From assembly GCA_031269545.1 (NCBI GenBank), contig JAISYZ010000206.1, forward strand, positions 1 through 42,025: a stretch of 42,025 bases of DNA, read 5' to 3'. This DNA comes from Prevotellaceae bacterium (GTDB lineage: Bacteria > Bacteroidota > Bacteroidia > Bacteroidales > UBA932). A program made the position numbers and the translations under genes. The notes beneath the pieces were generated by a model. The model ran no database searches, was not told where the DNA came from, and saw nothing but the letters and a program-made list of their open reading frames with translations. Of this stretch, positions 33,170-41,971 are shown in pieces. Numbering within the stretch: position 1 is the first letter of the stretch; each line of letters starts with the position of its first letter.

Positions 33170-33201
33170 CAAAGGAACAAATTAATAGTCAATATACCAA
33201 T
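33170..33201 (-). promoter_or_regulatory. Possible promoter of the YiiX-like gene
   Basis: On the reverse strand ATTG (33201-33198), 20 bases, then TTCCTTTG (33177-33170), one mismatch to TAnnTTTG. The ATG lies 21 bases downstream. It overlaps the start of the divergent rubrerythrin promoter region. Confidence 0.45.
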
Positions 33202-33215
33202 ACAAAGATATGAAA

Positions 33216-33247
33216 TTTGCAGGAATAGCAAATTATATATATTTTTG
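33216..33247 (+). promoter_or_regulatory. Rubrerythrin promoter
   Basis: TTTG at 33216-33219, 20 bases, then TATTTTTG followed by C at 33240-33247: both boxes match consensus. The 5' untranslated region would be about 35 bases. Confidence 0.75.
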
Positions 33248-33288
33248 CATTTACAAAAAAACATAAATGTAAACTAAAAAACAAAAAA

Positions 33289-33864
33289 ATGAAAAGCGTT
33301 AAAGGAACAAAAACAGAAAAAAACCTGCTGACATCGTTTGCAGGCGAATCGCAGGCTCGTATGCGTTACACATATTTTGCGAGCAAGGCAAAAAAAGAAG
33401 GCTTTGAACAGATTGCGGCAATTTTTGACGAAACTGCCAATCAGGAAAAAGAACATGCAGAACGTATGTTTAAATATCTTGAAGGCGGAATGGTTGAAAT
33501 TACAGCAAGTTATCCTGCCGGAATGATAAGTACGACAGCCGAAAATCTTTTGGCGGCAGCACAGGGCGAAAACGAAGAATGGACACACGATTATCCAATG
33601 TTTGCAGATGTTGCCGAAGAAGAAGGTTTCACAGAAATTGCAAGCATGTACCGAAATATCTCGGTTGCCGAAAAAGGACACGAAGAACGTTATCGTAAAT
33701 TACTGTCGAATATCGAATGTGGAACAGTATTTGCAAAAGACAGAGAAATTACCTGGCAATGTCGCAACTGCGGATTTATATATGTCGGAAAATCTGCTCC
33801 GCAACTATGTCCTGCCTGTAAGCATCCGCAAGCATATTTTGAAATCATGAAAGCAAATTATTAA
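33289..33864 (+). CDS. rbr: Rubrerythrin
   Basis: A 191-residue di-iron peroxidase that removes hydrogen peroxide in anaerobes. The N-terminal four-helix bundle has the Glu ligands in [24 protein letters not shown], and [13 protein letters not shown]. The C-terminal rubredoxin domain has [10 protein letters not shown] and [11 protein letters not shown], giving four Cys for the iron centre. Length and order fit classical rubrerythrin. It has its own strong promoter and terminator, so is a single-gene unit. It supports an anaerobic lifestyle with some oxygen exposure. Confidence 0.95.
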   Translation: MKSVKGTKTEKNLLTSFAGESQARMRYTYFASKAKKEGFEQIAAIFDETANQEKEHAERMFKYLEGGMVEITASYPAGMISTTAENLLAAAQGENEEWTHDYPMFADVAEEEGFTEIASMYRNISVAEKGHEERYRKLLSNIECGTVFAKDREITWQCRNCGFIYVGKSAPQLCPACKHPQAYFEIMKANY

Positions 33865-33885
33865 TTTGTGTATTTTGCTAAAATT

Positions 33886-33915
33886 AAAGGCTGTTTCGCT
33901 TTTGGAACAGCCTTT
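33886..33915. terminator. Bidirectional terminator between rubrerythrin and lon
   Basis: A perfect 10-bp stem, AAAGGCTGTT (33886-33895) with AACAGCCTTT (33906-33915), 10-base loop, T-rich on the right and A-rich on the left. It serves both converging genes. Confidence 0.8.
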
Positions 33916-33921
33916 ATTATT

Positions 33922-36375
33922 TCATTCAACCTTTATTGCATTTTTAACTTTTTCTTTTAGCAAAGCTAAGTCAAGAACATCCGCAATTGTTTCAACGTAA
34001 TGAAATTTCAATCCTTTGATGTAAACAGGTTTGATTTCGGATATATCTTTTTCGTTATCTTTCGACAGCACAATATCATTTATTCCTGCGCGTTTTGCCG
34101 CAAGTATTTTTTCTTTAATTCCGCCTACGGGAAGAACTTTTCCGCGTAAGGTTATTTCGCCTGTCATGGCAATACCTTTGCGTACTTTGCGTTGCGTGAA
34201 AATCGATGCAAGCGCTGTTGTCATTGTTATTCCGGCTGACGGTCCGTCTTTTGGAATTGCTCCTTCGGGCACGTGAAGATGAATATCCCATTTTTCAAAA
34301 ACATCGTTGTTTATTTCGAGTAGCGATGCGTGCGATTTTATATATTCGAGAGCAATCAGAGCCGATTCTTTCATCACTTCGCCGAGATTTCCTGTAATTG
34401 TAAGTTTACCTTTGCCTTTGCTCAAACTTGTTTCTACAAACAGAATTTCGCCGCCAAGTTCTGTCCACGCAAGTCCTGTAACGACTCCTGCAAAATCGTT
34501 TCCCTGATATTCGTCTTTTGCAAATCGTGGCACGCCGAGAATTTCTCTGATTTTTTGTTTTGAGATTGCAGCCGTTATGTTTTCTGAAAGTGCAATTTGT
34601 TTTGCATAATAGCGCGTGATTTTTGCAATTTGTTTGTCGAGTGCGCGTACGCCTGATTCTTTGGTGTATGATTCGATGATTATTTCAATAACGGCATCGT
34701 TGAATTTTATTGTTTTTGTCGGTATTCCGTGTATTTCCAACTGTTTCGGGATAAGATGCCGTTTTGCAATTTCCACTTTTTCTTCAACCAAATATCCATT
34801 CATTGGAATCATTTCCATACGGTCGCGCAAGGCTGCATTTATTGTGCTTATATTGTTTGCCGTTGTAATGAACATTGTTTTCGACAAATCAAAATTAAGA
34901 TCGAGATAATTGTCGTGGAAGGCGAAATTTTGTTCAGGATCAAGCACTTCGAGCAGAGCCGAAGCGGGATCGCCGCGAAAATCGTTTCCTATTTTATCAA
35001 TTTCGTCGAGAATTATCACAGGATTTGCCGCTTTGCAGCGTTTTATGGTTTGAATAATTCGTCCGGGCATTGCGCCTATATACGTTTTGCGATGTCCGCG
35101 AATTTCGGCTTCATCGTGCAAACCGCCAAGCGAAATTCTGCCGAACTGTCGTCCTATTGCGCGTGCAACTGATTTTCCGAGCGAAGTTTTTCCAATTCCC
35201 GGAGGTCCATAAAGGCAAATTATCGGCGATTTCAAGTCGTTTTTTAATTTTATCACGGCAAGATATTCGAGAATTCTGTCTTTCACCTGATCAAGTCCGT
35301 AATGATCTTCGTCGAGTATTTTTTGCGCTTTTTTTATGTCTATTCTGTCTTCGGTATATTCGTTCCAAGGCAAATCCAGTAAGAGTTGCAGATAATTCAA
35401 TTGAACTGAAAATTCGCCCACGGCTGGATTCATGTGTTCGAGTTTTGCAGTTTCTTTTTCAAAAAATTCGGCGGTTTCGGTATTCCATTTTTTTGTTTTT
35501 GCACGTTCGCGCAATTCTGTAATTTCCTGGTCAACAGGATTTCCGCCCAGTTCGTCCTGAATTGTTTTCATTTGCTGATGCAAATAATATTCGCGCTGCT
35601 GCTGATCTATTTCCTGACGGACTTTGCGTTGAATATCGTTTTTTATTTCGATTTGTTTCAGTTCCTTTTGTAATATTTCAAGCAGTTTTAAGGCTCTTTC
35701 TTTCAGATTATCAATTTCGAGCAGCGATTGCTGATCGATTACGCTGCGAGTAATATCAAGATTTGAACCTATGAAATTTATCAAAAAATTTCGACTGTCC
35801 ACATTTTTGATAACGAATGTAATATCTTGCGGCATTGGTGATTGTCGGATAATTTGAAGTGTAATATCTTTTATCGAACCTATTATTGCATCATAATCAT
35901 CGTCTGGCATTTTGGGGTTTTCATCGTTAAGATATTCAACGTTTGCAACAAAATACGGATCTTCGTTAATTATGCTTTTTATTTCAAAACGTGTTATGCC
36001 CTGTAATATTACTGTGATTGCGCCGTCGGGCATTTCAAAAAATTTGAGGATACGCGCAACCGTACCTACTTTGTTCAAATCTTTTTTTGCAGGATTTTCG
36101 ATTTTGGAATCAGATTGAGCAACCGTTCCCAGAATTTTTGATTTTGAGAAAACTTCGCGAACAAGTTTAATTGATTTTTCGCGGCTTACTGTTATAGGAA
36201 TAAGAGTTTCGGGAAAAAGCACCGAATTTCGTAAAACAAGTAATGGTAAGGATTCAGGTAAATCTCTTGTATTTATTTTTGCAAAATCTTCGCCTAACGA
36301 AATCGGAATATAATTTACGTTTTCGGCTTCTTCTCCATCGTGGAAAAATTGTCGTAATTTTATGTCAATTGCCAT
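33922..36375 (-). CDS. lon: ATP-dependent protease Lon
   Basis: An 817-residue AAA+ serine protease that degrades misfolded and regulatory proteins. The N-terminal substrate domain ([19 protein letters not shown]) is followed by a coiled coil, the Walker A loop GPPGIGKTS, Walker [12 protein letters not shown], and a C-terminal protease domain with the catalytic dyad Ser713 in PKDGPSAG and Lys756 in GGIKEK. The frame is open to 36423, but ATG 36375 ([11 protein letters not shown]) is preferred, because the 16 extra residues are not part of the family. It converges with rubrerythrin. Confidence 0.95.
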   Translation of the reverse strand: MAIDIKLRQFFHDGEEAENVNYIPISLGEDFAKINTRDLPESLPLLVLRNSVLFPETLIPITVSREKSIKLVREVFSKSKILGTVAQSDSKIENPAKKDLNKVGTVARILKFFEMPDGAITVILQGITRFEIKSIINEDPYFVANVEYLNDENPKMPDDDYDAIIGSIKDITLQIIRQSPMPQDITFVIKNVDSRNFLINFIGSNLDITRSVIDQQSLLEIDNLKERALKLLEILQKELKQIEIKNDIQRKVRQEIDQQQREYYLHQQMKTIQDELGGNPVDQEITELRERAKTKKWNTETAEFFEKETAKLEHMNPAVGEFSVQLNYLQLLLDLPWNEYTEDRIDIKKAQKILDEDHYGLDQVKDRILEYLAVIKLKNDLKSPIICLYGPPGIGKTSLGKSVARAIGRQFGRISLGGLHDEAEIRGHRKTYIGAMPGRIIQTIKRCKAANPVIILDEIDKIGNDFRGDPASALLEVLDPEQNFAFHDNYLDLNFDLSKTMFITTANNISTINAALRDRMEMIPMNGYLVEEKVEIAKRHLIPKQLEIHGIPTKTIKFNDAVIEIIIESYTKESGVRALDKQIAKITRYYAKQIALSENITAAISKQKIREILGVPRFAKDEYQGNDFAGVVTGLAWTELGGEILFVETSLSKGKGKLTITGNLGEVMKESALIALEYIKSHASLLEINNDVFEKWDIHLHVPEGAIPKDGPSAGITMTTALASIFTQRKVRKGIAMTGEITLRGKVLPVGGIKEKILAAKRAGINDIVLSKDNEKDISEIKPVYIKGLKFHYVETIADVLDLALLKEKVKNAIKVE

Positions 36376-36591
36376 GATTTTATAAGTCAATTTGTCAGCA
36401 AAACCTCGTCTTCTGTCAAACAAAGTATTTGCTTCGATTATTATTATTTTATTTTATTGTTAACTAAATGCCTCAATATCAATTATTAATATTGCGCTGT
36501 TATATATTGAAATTTAATCAAATATAAAACTATTTCTACAATAGTACACACATTATGCCAAAATTTTTGAATTAAATTTCAAATATTAATC

Positions 36592-36622
36592 AAAAAAAAA
36601 CCTCGACAGACAAGAGTCGAGG
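36592..36622 (-). terminator. Terminator of rpmE2
   Basis: On the reverse strand a 7-bp GC-rich stem (CCTCGAC/GTCGAGG at 36601-36607 and 36616-36622, 8-base loop) is followed by nine T (36600-36592). It lies 26 bases after the rpmE2 stop. Confidence 0.85.
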
Positions 36623-36647
36623 CAATTTTTATGTTATATTGCAAAAA

Positions 36648-36908
36648 TTATTTGCTTTTGTTTGCGTAGTTTTTATATCTGTTCATAAACTTGTCAACAC
36701 GACCTGCGGTATCTACAAGTTTCATCTTGCCTGTGTAAAAAGGATGAGATGTGTTTGAAATTTCAAGTTTATACAAAGGATATTCAACACTATCAACAGT
36801 GATTGTTTCTTTTGTATTAACCGATGAGCGTGTTAAAAAAATATGTTCGTTCGACATATCTTTGAATGCCACTACGCGATAACTCGATGGATGAATTTCT
36901 TTTTTCAT
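36648..36908 (-). CDS. rpmE2: 50S ribosomal protein L31 type B
   Basis: 86 residues: [18 protein letters not shown] at the N terminus and [21 protein letters not shown] near the C terminus identify L31. It lacks the CxxC zinc ligands of the C+ form, so it is the zinc-free type B paralogue, the usual L31 in Bacteroidota. It has its own promoter (36953-36946) and terminator, so it is a single-gene unit. Confidence 0.96.
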   Translation of the reverse strand: MKKEIHPSSYRVVAFKDMSNEHIFLTRSSVNTKETITVDSVEYPLYKLEISNTSHPFYTGKMKLVDTAGRVDKFMNRYKNYANKSK

Positions 36909-36945
36909 TTTATTTAATTTTAAGAATTTTCACAAATTTGGGCTG

Positions 36946-36953
36946 CAAAGATA
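36946..36953 (-). promoter_or_regulatory. -7 element of the rpmE2 promoter
   Basis: TATCTTTG followed by C on the reverse strand (36953-36946), with ATTG 18 bases upstream (36975-36972). The ATG is 37 bases downstream. Confidence 0.65.
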
Positions 36954-37158
36954 GTAAAAAAAACTATACAACAATAAAAATATCGAAAAATAAATTTTTA
37001 TTTTTGATTTTGGAGTTGTAACAGTCGTTTCTGAATAAATTTAAATTATTGTTTAATAATGAATTATATGCAACTATTAATGAGAGAATGGAAAGGATTT
37101 GCTTACATTGATTAATACTATTCAAAATCTATAATGTTTTGTCATAAGATATTTTTAC

Positions 37159-37183
37159 TATACTTTGCGCCGGGCAAAGTATA
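37159..37183. repeat. Perfect 10-bp inverted repeat upstream of the pnp promoter
   Basis: TATACTTTGC (37159-37168) and GCAAAGTATA (37174-37183) flank GCCGG. It lies about 40 bases before the shared promoter block of the purine nucleoside phosphorylase gene. No T-run follows. It could be an operator or two opposed -7-like boxes. Nothing else is recognised in 36954-37222. Confidence 0.75.
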
Positions 37184-37222
37184 TCAAAAATATATGTATC
37201 TTTCCCCAATAAATTTTGTATA

Positions 37223-37269
37223 ACATTTTTATCCGTTTGTATGTAATTGAGGATTTTATGCTATCTTTG
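37223..37269 (+). promoter_or_regulatory. Promoter region of the purine nucleoside phosphorylase gene
   Basis: TTTG at 37236-37239, 22 bases, then TATCTTTG at 37262-37269. The whole 47-base segment matches the promoter region of the 42-bp-repeat operon (25201-25155, reverse strand). The leader to the ATG at 37383 would be about 107 bases. Confidence 0.7.
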
Positions 37270-37382
37270 TTTCAATAAAAGCCTTTGCAAAATGTTTCTT
37301 CATTCATTTTGTTATTTGTCGCTATCACAGCAAAAGGGCTGTATTGTATTTAATAACAACAAATTATAAAAAACTATATCTT

Positions 37383-38192
37383 ATGTTAGAAAGTATAAAA
37401 GAAGCAGCAAATTTTATTTGCAACAAAGTAAAAACAAAACCTGAAACAGGAATAATTCTCGGAACAGGTTTAGGCGGACTGGTAAAAAAAATCAACAACC
37501 AGGAAGCGCTTGAATATAAGGATATTCCCAATTTCCCCGTATCAACAGTCGAAGGACACAGCGGACGCTTGATTTTCGGAGAACTTGGAGGCAAAAACGT
37601 AATGGCAATGCAAGGTCGATTCCATTTTTACGAAGGTTACGATATGAAACAGGTAACATTTCCTGTCAGAGTGATGAAAGAACTCGGTATCAAATATTTG
37701 TTTGTGTCGAATGCAAGCGGCGGAGTTAATCCCGATTTTGAGATTGGCGATTTAATGATTTTGCGCGATCATATAAATCTTATGCCAAATCCGCTTTTAG
37801 GGAAAAATTATAAAGAACTTGGCGTACGTTTTCCCGATATGAGCGAAGCATACAGCAAAAAATTTATTACTATAGCCGACGAAACCGCAGCAGCGCTCGG
37901 AATAAAAGTACAGCACGGCGTTTATGTCGGCACAACAGGACCTACGTTTGAAACTCCATCAGAATATAAATATTTTCGTATCATCGGCGGCGATGCTGTT
38001 GGAATGTCAACGGTTCCTGAAGTAATTGTTGCTCGCCATTCCAACATTCCCGTTTTTGCAATTTCTATAATTACCGATCTTGGAGTCGAAGGTAAAATAA
38101 TAGAAGTTTCGCACGAAGAAGTACAGAAAGTAGGCGCGGCAGCCGAAGTTAAAATGACGGAATTAATAAAGAAAATGCTTGAAAAACTTTAA
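37383..38192 (+). CDS. Purine nucleoside phosphorylase, trimeric (class I) type
   Basis: 269 residues. The enzyme splits purine nucleosides with phosphate in salvage. Motifs: TGIILGTGLGGLV, VEGHSGRLIFG, MAMQGRFHFYEGY, VSNASGGVNP, GTTGPTFETPSE (with the base-binding Glu) and VGMSTVPEVIVARH. The base-specificity position, Asn243 in human PNP, is Asp232 here (ISIITDLGV), which may widen use towards adenosine. The frame is open from TTG 37344, but ATG 37383 starts the family-like MLESIKEAANFI. gcvH follows 158 bases later with its own promoter box. Confidence 0.93.
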   Translation: MLESIKEAANFICNKVKTKPETGIILGTGLGGLVKKINNQEALEYKDIPNFPVSTVEGHSGRLIFGELGGKNVMAMQGRFHFYEGYDMKQVTFPVRVMKELGIKYLFVSNASGGVNPDFEIGDLMILRDHINLMPNPLLGKNYKELGVRFPDMSEAYSKKFITIADETAAALGIKVQHGVYVGTTGPTFETPSEYKYFRIIGGDAVGMSTVPEVIVARHSNIPVFAISIITDLGVEGKIIEVSHEEVQKVGAAAEVKMTELIKKMLEKL

Positions 38193-38308
38193 ATTGAGTT
38201 TATAAATATCAAGTGCATAATGCATTGACATTTAATTTGTTTGCAGATTTATACACTCAGGTTGAAAATTAAAAGTCAATTTGCTATTTATAATTTACAA
38301 TTTATTTT

Positions 38309-38316
38309 TACCTTTG
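38309..38316 (+). promoter_or_regulatory. -7 element of the gcvH promoter
   Basis: TACCTTTG followed by C at 38309-38316, 35 bases before the ATG. No TTTG at 19-21 bases upstream. Confidence 0.6.
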
Positions 38317-38350
38317 CAGTAAATAAAAAATAACATCAAAATAATAAACA

Positions 38351-38731
38351 ATGAACATACCATCAAACTTAAAGTATTCCAGTGATCACGAATGGATTCG
38401 TGTTGAAGACAATAATATTGCCGTTGTTGGCATTACCGATTTTGCTCAAAGCCAGTTAGGCGATATTGTTTTTGTTGACATACAAACTGAAGGAGAAACA
38501 CTTTCGGCAGGCGAAGTTTTTGGCGCAATAGAAGCGGTAAAAACAGTTTCGGATGCATTAATGCCTGTTTCGGGAACAGTTATAGAAGTAAACGCCGAAC
38601 TCGAAGGCGCTCCCGAACTTGTAAATCAAGAGCCTTATGGCAAAGGCTGGATGATAAAAATAGAAATGTCAAATCCTGAAGAATTAAGCAGTTTGCTTAC
38701 AGCAGAACAGTATCAGGAAATTGCGCAATAA
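38351..38731 (+). CDS. gcvH: Glycine cleavage system H protein
   Basis: A 126-residue lipoyl carrier that shuttles the aminomethyl group among the P, T and L proteins of glycine cleavage. Lys64 in [13 protein letters not shown] is the lipoylation site. [20 protein letters not shown] and LGDIVFVDI are typical N-terminal strands, and [11 protein letters not shown] the C-terminal ones. The other gcv genes are not in the window. Together with kbl it points to active glycine/threonine interconversion. It ends in a hairpin terminator. Confidence 0.96.
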   Translation: MNIPSNLKYSSDHEWIRVEDNNIAVVGITDFAQSQLGDIVFVDIQTEGETLSAGEVFGAIEAVKTVSDALMPVSGTVIEVNAELEGAPELVNQEPYGKGWMIKIEMSNPEELSSLLTAEQYQEIAQ

Positions 38732-38751
38732 TTTTTAGACGTTTTCATTTT

Positions 38752-38786
38752 GCACGCTGTGGAAATCAAGTTTTTCTACAGCGTGC
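38752..38786 (+). terminator. gcvH terminator
   Basis: GCACGCTGT (38752-38760) pairs with ACAGCGTGC (38778-38786); the inner GGAAA/TTTTC extends the stem by about five pairs with a T-G step. TTATTATAA follows, a short T/A run. Confidence 0.7.
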
Positions 38787-38791
38787 TTATT

Positions 38792-38995
38792 ATAATATTT
38801 TAAAAATTTGTCTGAGCTGTAATTTTTTTGATTTGCATGATTAAATGATTTTGTTTATTTGACAATTAGTAATGAATAACGAAGCGCGTCATTGCGAGGA
38901 GAGAAGCGACAAAGCAATCCAAAAACAAAAATCATTAAATCAAACATTTACACTTCTGCCAACAAGTGTTTTGAAATGTCCCGTCAGGGACAAAA
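38792..38995 (+). repeat. Dispersed intergenic repeat, copy C
   Basis: Nearly identical to copy A (15335-15538). It keeps the REP-like hairpin and the hairpin TGTCCC-GTCA-GGGACA, with only the loop changed relative to copy A. An imperfect hairpin CTAACAGGTTT/AAACCTGCTAG follows at about 39009-39031. No gene in 38787-39111. Confidence 0.9.
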
Positions 38996-39111
38996 AGCGT
39001 CATCAAAGCTAACAGGTTTCCGAAACCTGCTAGGTGAGTTGTAAAAAAGGCTCAATATTTAATTTCTAATTTAAGATTGTTAGATAAAATATTTATACAT
39101 AATGAAATACA

Positions 39112-40944
39112 CTACTTATTCAGCAACTGCAAATCACAAAGATGCTTGTAAATTCCGTTTTTTGAGCTAAGTTCGTCGTGCGTTCCCTGTTCTGCAATTT
39201 CGCCGCCATCAATAACTATTATTTGATCGGCATTGCGAATTGTCGATAGTCGATGGGCAATAACAACGGAAGTTCTGTTTTTCATCAGATTTGCCAAAGC
39301 GTCCTGCACAAGACGTTCCGATTCAGTATCAAGCGCCGAAGTGGCTTCGTCTAAAATAAGTACAGGCGGATTTTTAAGTACTGCCCGCGCTATTGCTAAT
39401 CGTTGACGCTGTCCGCCCGAAAGTTTTCCGCCACGGTCGCCTATATTTGTGTAATAGCCCTGTTCGAGATTTACAATAAATTCGTGAGCGTTGGCGATTT
39501 TTGCCGCTTCGATAACATCATGTTCGCAAATATTTTCCAATCCATAAGCAATATTATTTATAACCGTATCGTTAAACAAGATTGCTTCCTGCGTAACTAT
39601 TCCCATCAGCGAAATCAAATCTTTGGGTTCGAGATTTTTTATATTTGTTCCATCAATCAGAATTTCGCCCGAAGTTACATCGTAAAAACGTGGAATAAGA
39701 TCGGCAATTGTCGATTTTCCTGCGCCCGAATGTCCAACAAGTGCGTACATTTTTCCTTTGGGAATTGTAAAACTGATATTTTTCAGTACAGGTTCCGATT
39801 CGTATTTAAATGATACATTATTAAATCGTATTTCGCTTTTAAATTCTTTGACTGGCTGCGGATTCTCCGATTTTTTTATTGTAACGGGAGTGTCAATAAT
39901 TTTAAAAATTCGTTCGGCGGCGGCAGTTCCCCGCTGAACGTTGCTGTATGCTTTCGAAACTTCTTTTATTGGATTTAAAACGCTGTAATACAAACCGAAA
40001 TATGCGATGAGCGCTTCTATTCCAAATTCAAAATTTCCGTTAAGAATAAGAATTCCGCCTGTCATCAATACGATAGCGGCAACTGTTACTCCCAAAAATT
40101 CGGACATCGGCGAAGCAAGTTCCTGACGATAAAACATTTTTTTCGTTACTTGACGATGCCGTTCATTCAGTTTGTCGAAACGTTTATTTTGATGCCGCTG
40201 TGCGTTGAATGCTTTTATAATTCTTATTCCCGAAACCGATTCTTCCATTGTACTCAAAATGTCGCCTTGCAGTTCCTGTGCTTCTGCTGCTCTGCGTTTC
40301 AGACGTTTGGCTATGCGACTAATCAGCAATCCCGACAAGGGCAAGGCAACAACTGTGATAAGCGTAAGCTGATACGACATCAAAAACAGTACGGTTAAAT
40401 ATCCTACAATATACACGGGATCTTTGAAAATCACCTGAAATGATGTTACTATTGTATTTTGAACTTCGGTAATATCGTTTGACATGCACGACAGCAGATT
40501 TCCTTTTCGCTGATCGGTAAAATATCCGACATCCATTTTTGTTATCTTTTCAAAAAGTTCCTTTCTCATTCCCCGCATTACGTATGTTCGCATCGATGCA
40601 AGTATTCGCTGCAGCCAGTATCTGAACAAATTTGTAAGAAAAGATGATAAAACGACAAAAATGCAAACAAGAAGCAATGTGTTTATTCTTCCGTAGGTTT
40701 GCACAAGATTATACATCATCAATTCGAAAGTGTCAATAAAATAATCTTTGGTAAGTTCGAACGAATGAGTCTGTACGGGAATTTCATAAACGTCGGGATT
40801 GAAAATGATTGTCAGCAGCGGAATTATCAAAAGAAAATTTAATGCGCTGAAAATAAACCCCGGAACAGTTACCAGAATGTATTTAGGAACAAATTTGCTG
40901 TATGGTTTTGCGTATTTAAGTAATCGTATTAAAGTTTTACCCAT
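39112..40944 (-). CDS. ABC exporter, MsbA-like (membrane and ATPase fused)
   Basis: A 610-residue half-transporter. The N-terminal part has about six membrane helices (residues about 20-330). The C-terminal ATPase has Walker A GHSGAGKST, the signature LSGGQRQR, Walker B VLILDEATSALD and the switch His in VIAHRLSTI. The type I exporter form fits lipid A flippase MsbA or a related lipid/drug exporter; sequence alone does not separate them. It follows a DUF4834-like gene by 40 bases on the same strand, probably one transcript from the promoter at 41280-41273. Confidence 0.88.
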   Translation of the reverse strand: MGKTLIRLLKYAKPYSKFVPKYILVTVPGFIFSALNFLLIIPLLTIIFNPDVYEIPVQTHSFELTKDYFIDTFELMMYNLVQTYGRINTLLLVCIFVVLSSFLTNLFRYWLQRILASMRTYVMRGMRKELFEKITKMDVGYFTDQRKGNLLSCMSNDITEVQNTIVTSFQVIFKDPVYIVGYLTVLFLMSYQLTLITVVALPLSGLLISRIAKRLKRRAAEAQELQGDILSTMEESVSGIRIIKAFNAQRHQNKRFDKLNERHRQVTKKMFYRQELASPMSEFLGVTVAAIVLMTGGILILNGNFEFGIEALIAYFGLYYSVLNPIKEVSKAYSNVQRGTAAAERIFKIIDTPVTIKKSENPQPVKEFKSEIRFNNVSFKYESEPVLKNISFTIPKGKMYALVGHSGAGKSTIADLIPRFYDVTSGEILIDGTNIKNLEPKDLISLMGIVTQEAILFNDTVINNIAYGLENICEHDVIEAAKIANAHEFIVNLEQGYYTNIGDRGGKLSGGQRQRLAIARAVLKNPPVLILDEATSALDTESERLVQDALANLMKNRTSVVIAHRLSTIRNADQIIVIDGGEIAEQGTHDELSSKNGIYKHLCDLQLLNK

Positions 40945-40984
40945 ATAAATTTATCGTGCTGATTTAATAATTTCAATGCTTTTT

Positions 40985-41239
40985 TCATTTTTCTTCTTCA
41001 AAGTCTATATAGTCGCCAATATTTTTATCAACTTTTTTCTCTTTCTTATCGGTTTGTTTTATCATGATTTGTCCTTCGCGCTTCGCCTGTTTTCGATTTG
41101 CCGTATTAGCATTATTAAACTGTTCGTTAATTTTTTTTTCCATCCGCTTCATAAACCGGCGCATCATATACGGCAGCAGCATACGAAATATGTAACCGAA
41201 CAAAAATATAAAAAATAAAATTGTAAAAACTACTTTCAT
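40985..41239 (-). CDS. DUF4834-like small membrane protein
   Basis: 84 residues: one N-terminal hydrophobic helix (VVFTILFFIFLFGYIFRMLL), a basic stretch RRFMKRMEKK, then a polar Lys/Glu-rich tail ending YIDFEEEK. The pattern fits DUF4834, a small Bacteroidota family of unknown function. Its position just upstream of the MsbA-like exporter suggests a common transcript and perhaps an accessory role for it, which is inference. The consensus promoter box lies 33 bases before the ATG. Confidence 0.75.
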   Translation of the reverse strand: MKVVFTILFFIFLFGYIFRMLLPYMMRRFMKRMEKKINEQFNNANTANRKQAKREGQIMIKQTDKKEKKVDKNIGDYIDFEEEK

Positions 41240-41272
41240 TGTTTTTTGTTTTATAAAAAATTATACAACCGA

Positions 41273-41280
41273 CAAAGGTA
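41273..41280 (-). promoter_or_regulatory. -7 element for the DUF4834-like gene and exporter operon
   Basis: TACCTTTG on the reverse strand (41280-41273), matching TAnnTTTG. No clear -33 box. Confidence 0.6.
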
Positions 41281-41747
41281 ACAATAATTTTCTTTAGGTT
41301 GGTTTTTTTGGATTTTTTTTGATAAAGACAACTCCGAAAAGTGTATTCAAGTTATTTTAATGGTAAGGCGCGGCAAGAACAGCCGTACATGAAGCGGTAC
41401 GCATTGTTAATATGATTTTTTCAAAGAAAAAGATTTTGTCCGATTTGGATAATGACGAATTTCAGGCGTATTTAACAGAATATGTTTTTAATCAGATAAC
41501 AAATGCGATAAAATAGATACAAAAAGATGAATAAAATTTACATATTAAAATTTAATGATAAAGATGTTTTACATTATTTTCAGCGATAACAGCAATTTTC
41601 ACAGTATTTGCGACAGAGGAAACAGGCTGCAACAAGCGTAATTTGTGGAACAGACAGGTAGCAAGAGGCGCAATATATAATGGCAAAAAATGCAAAATAT
41701 ACCGCCACAATATAAATTCTTCTACAAAGAAGCAAAAATGATTATAT
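41281..41747. other. Gene-poor stretch with one doubtful 34-codon frame
   Basis: No convincing gene is seen. The forward frame ATG 41412 to TAG 41516 would give 34 residues (MIFSKKKILSDLDNDEF...), hydrophilic and without recognised motif; no promoter box precedes it. The remainder is AT-rich with scattered short repeats. It may be decayed coding or mobile DNA. Confidence 0.3.
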
Positions 41748-41895
41748 TAAATATTTTTAAAATATCATTCCAAAATCATTAAATCAAACATTTACAGTTC
41801 AGCAATAAGTAAAACCTGACAGGTTTCGGCAATCAGTTAGGTTCGAGAATGTCTGTTTATTAATTTTTAGATCTGAAAATTTTATTTTTTAAGGG
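41748..41895 (+). repeat. Dispersed intergenic repeat, copy D
   Basis: Shares with copy B the lead-in ATATTTTTAAA, the core AAATCATTAAATCAAACA at about 41773, TTTACAGTT and the tail TCTGTTTATTAATTTTT. Its hairpin CCTGACAGGTTTCGG has decayed compared with copy B. Confidence 0.75.
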
Positions 41896-41971
41896 CTGGC
41901 TAAATAACTTAGTGTACCCCTTTCTTTGGACAGAAATTAATACTTTGTTAAACAAATTTATTATAACATTT

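Noticed and set aside
37344-37382. TTG-started extension of the purine nucleoside phosphorylase
   Set aside because: Non-ATG, poorly coding 13 codons in the leader; ATG 37383 fits the family.
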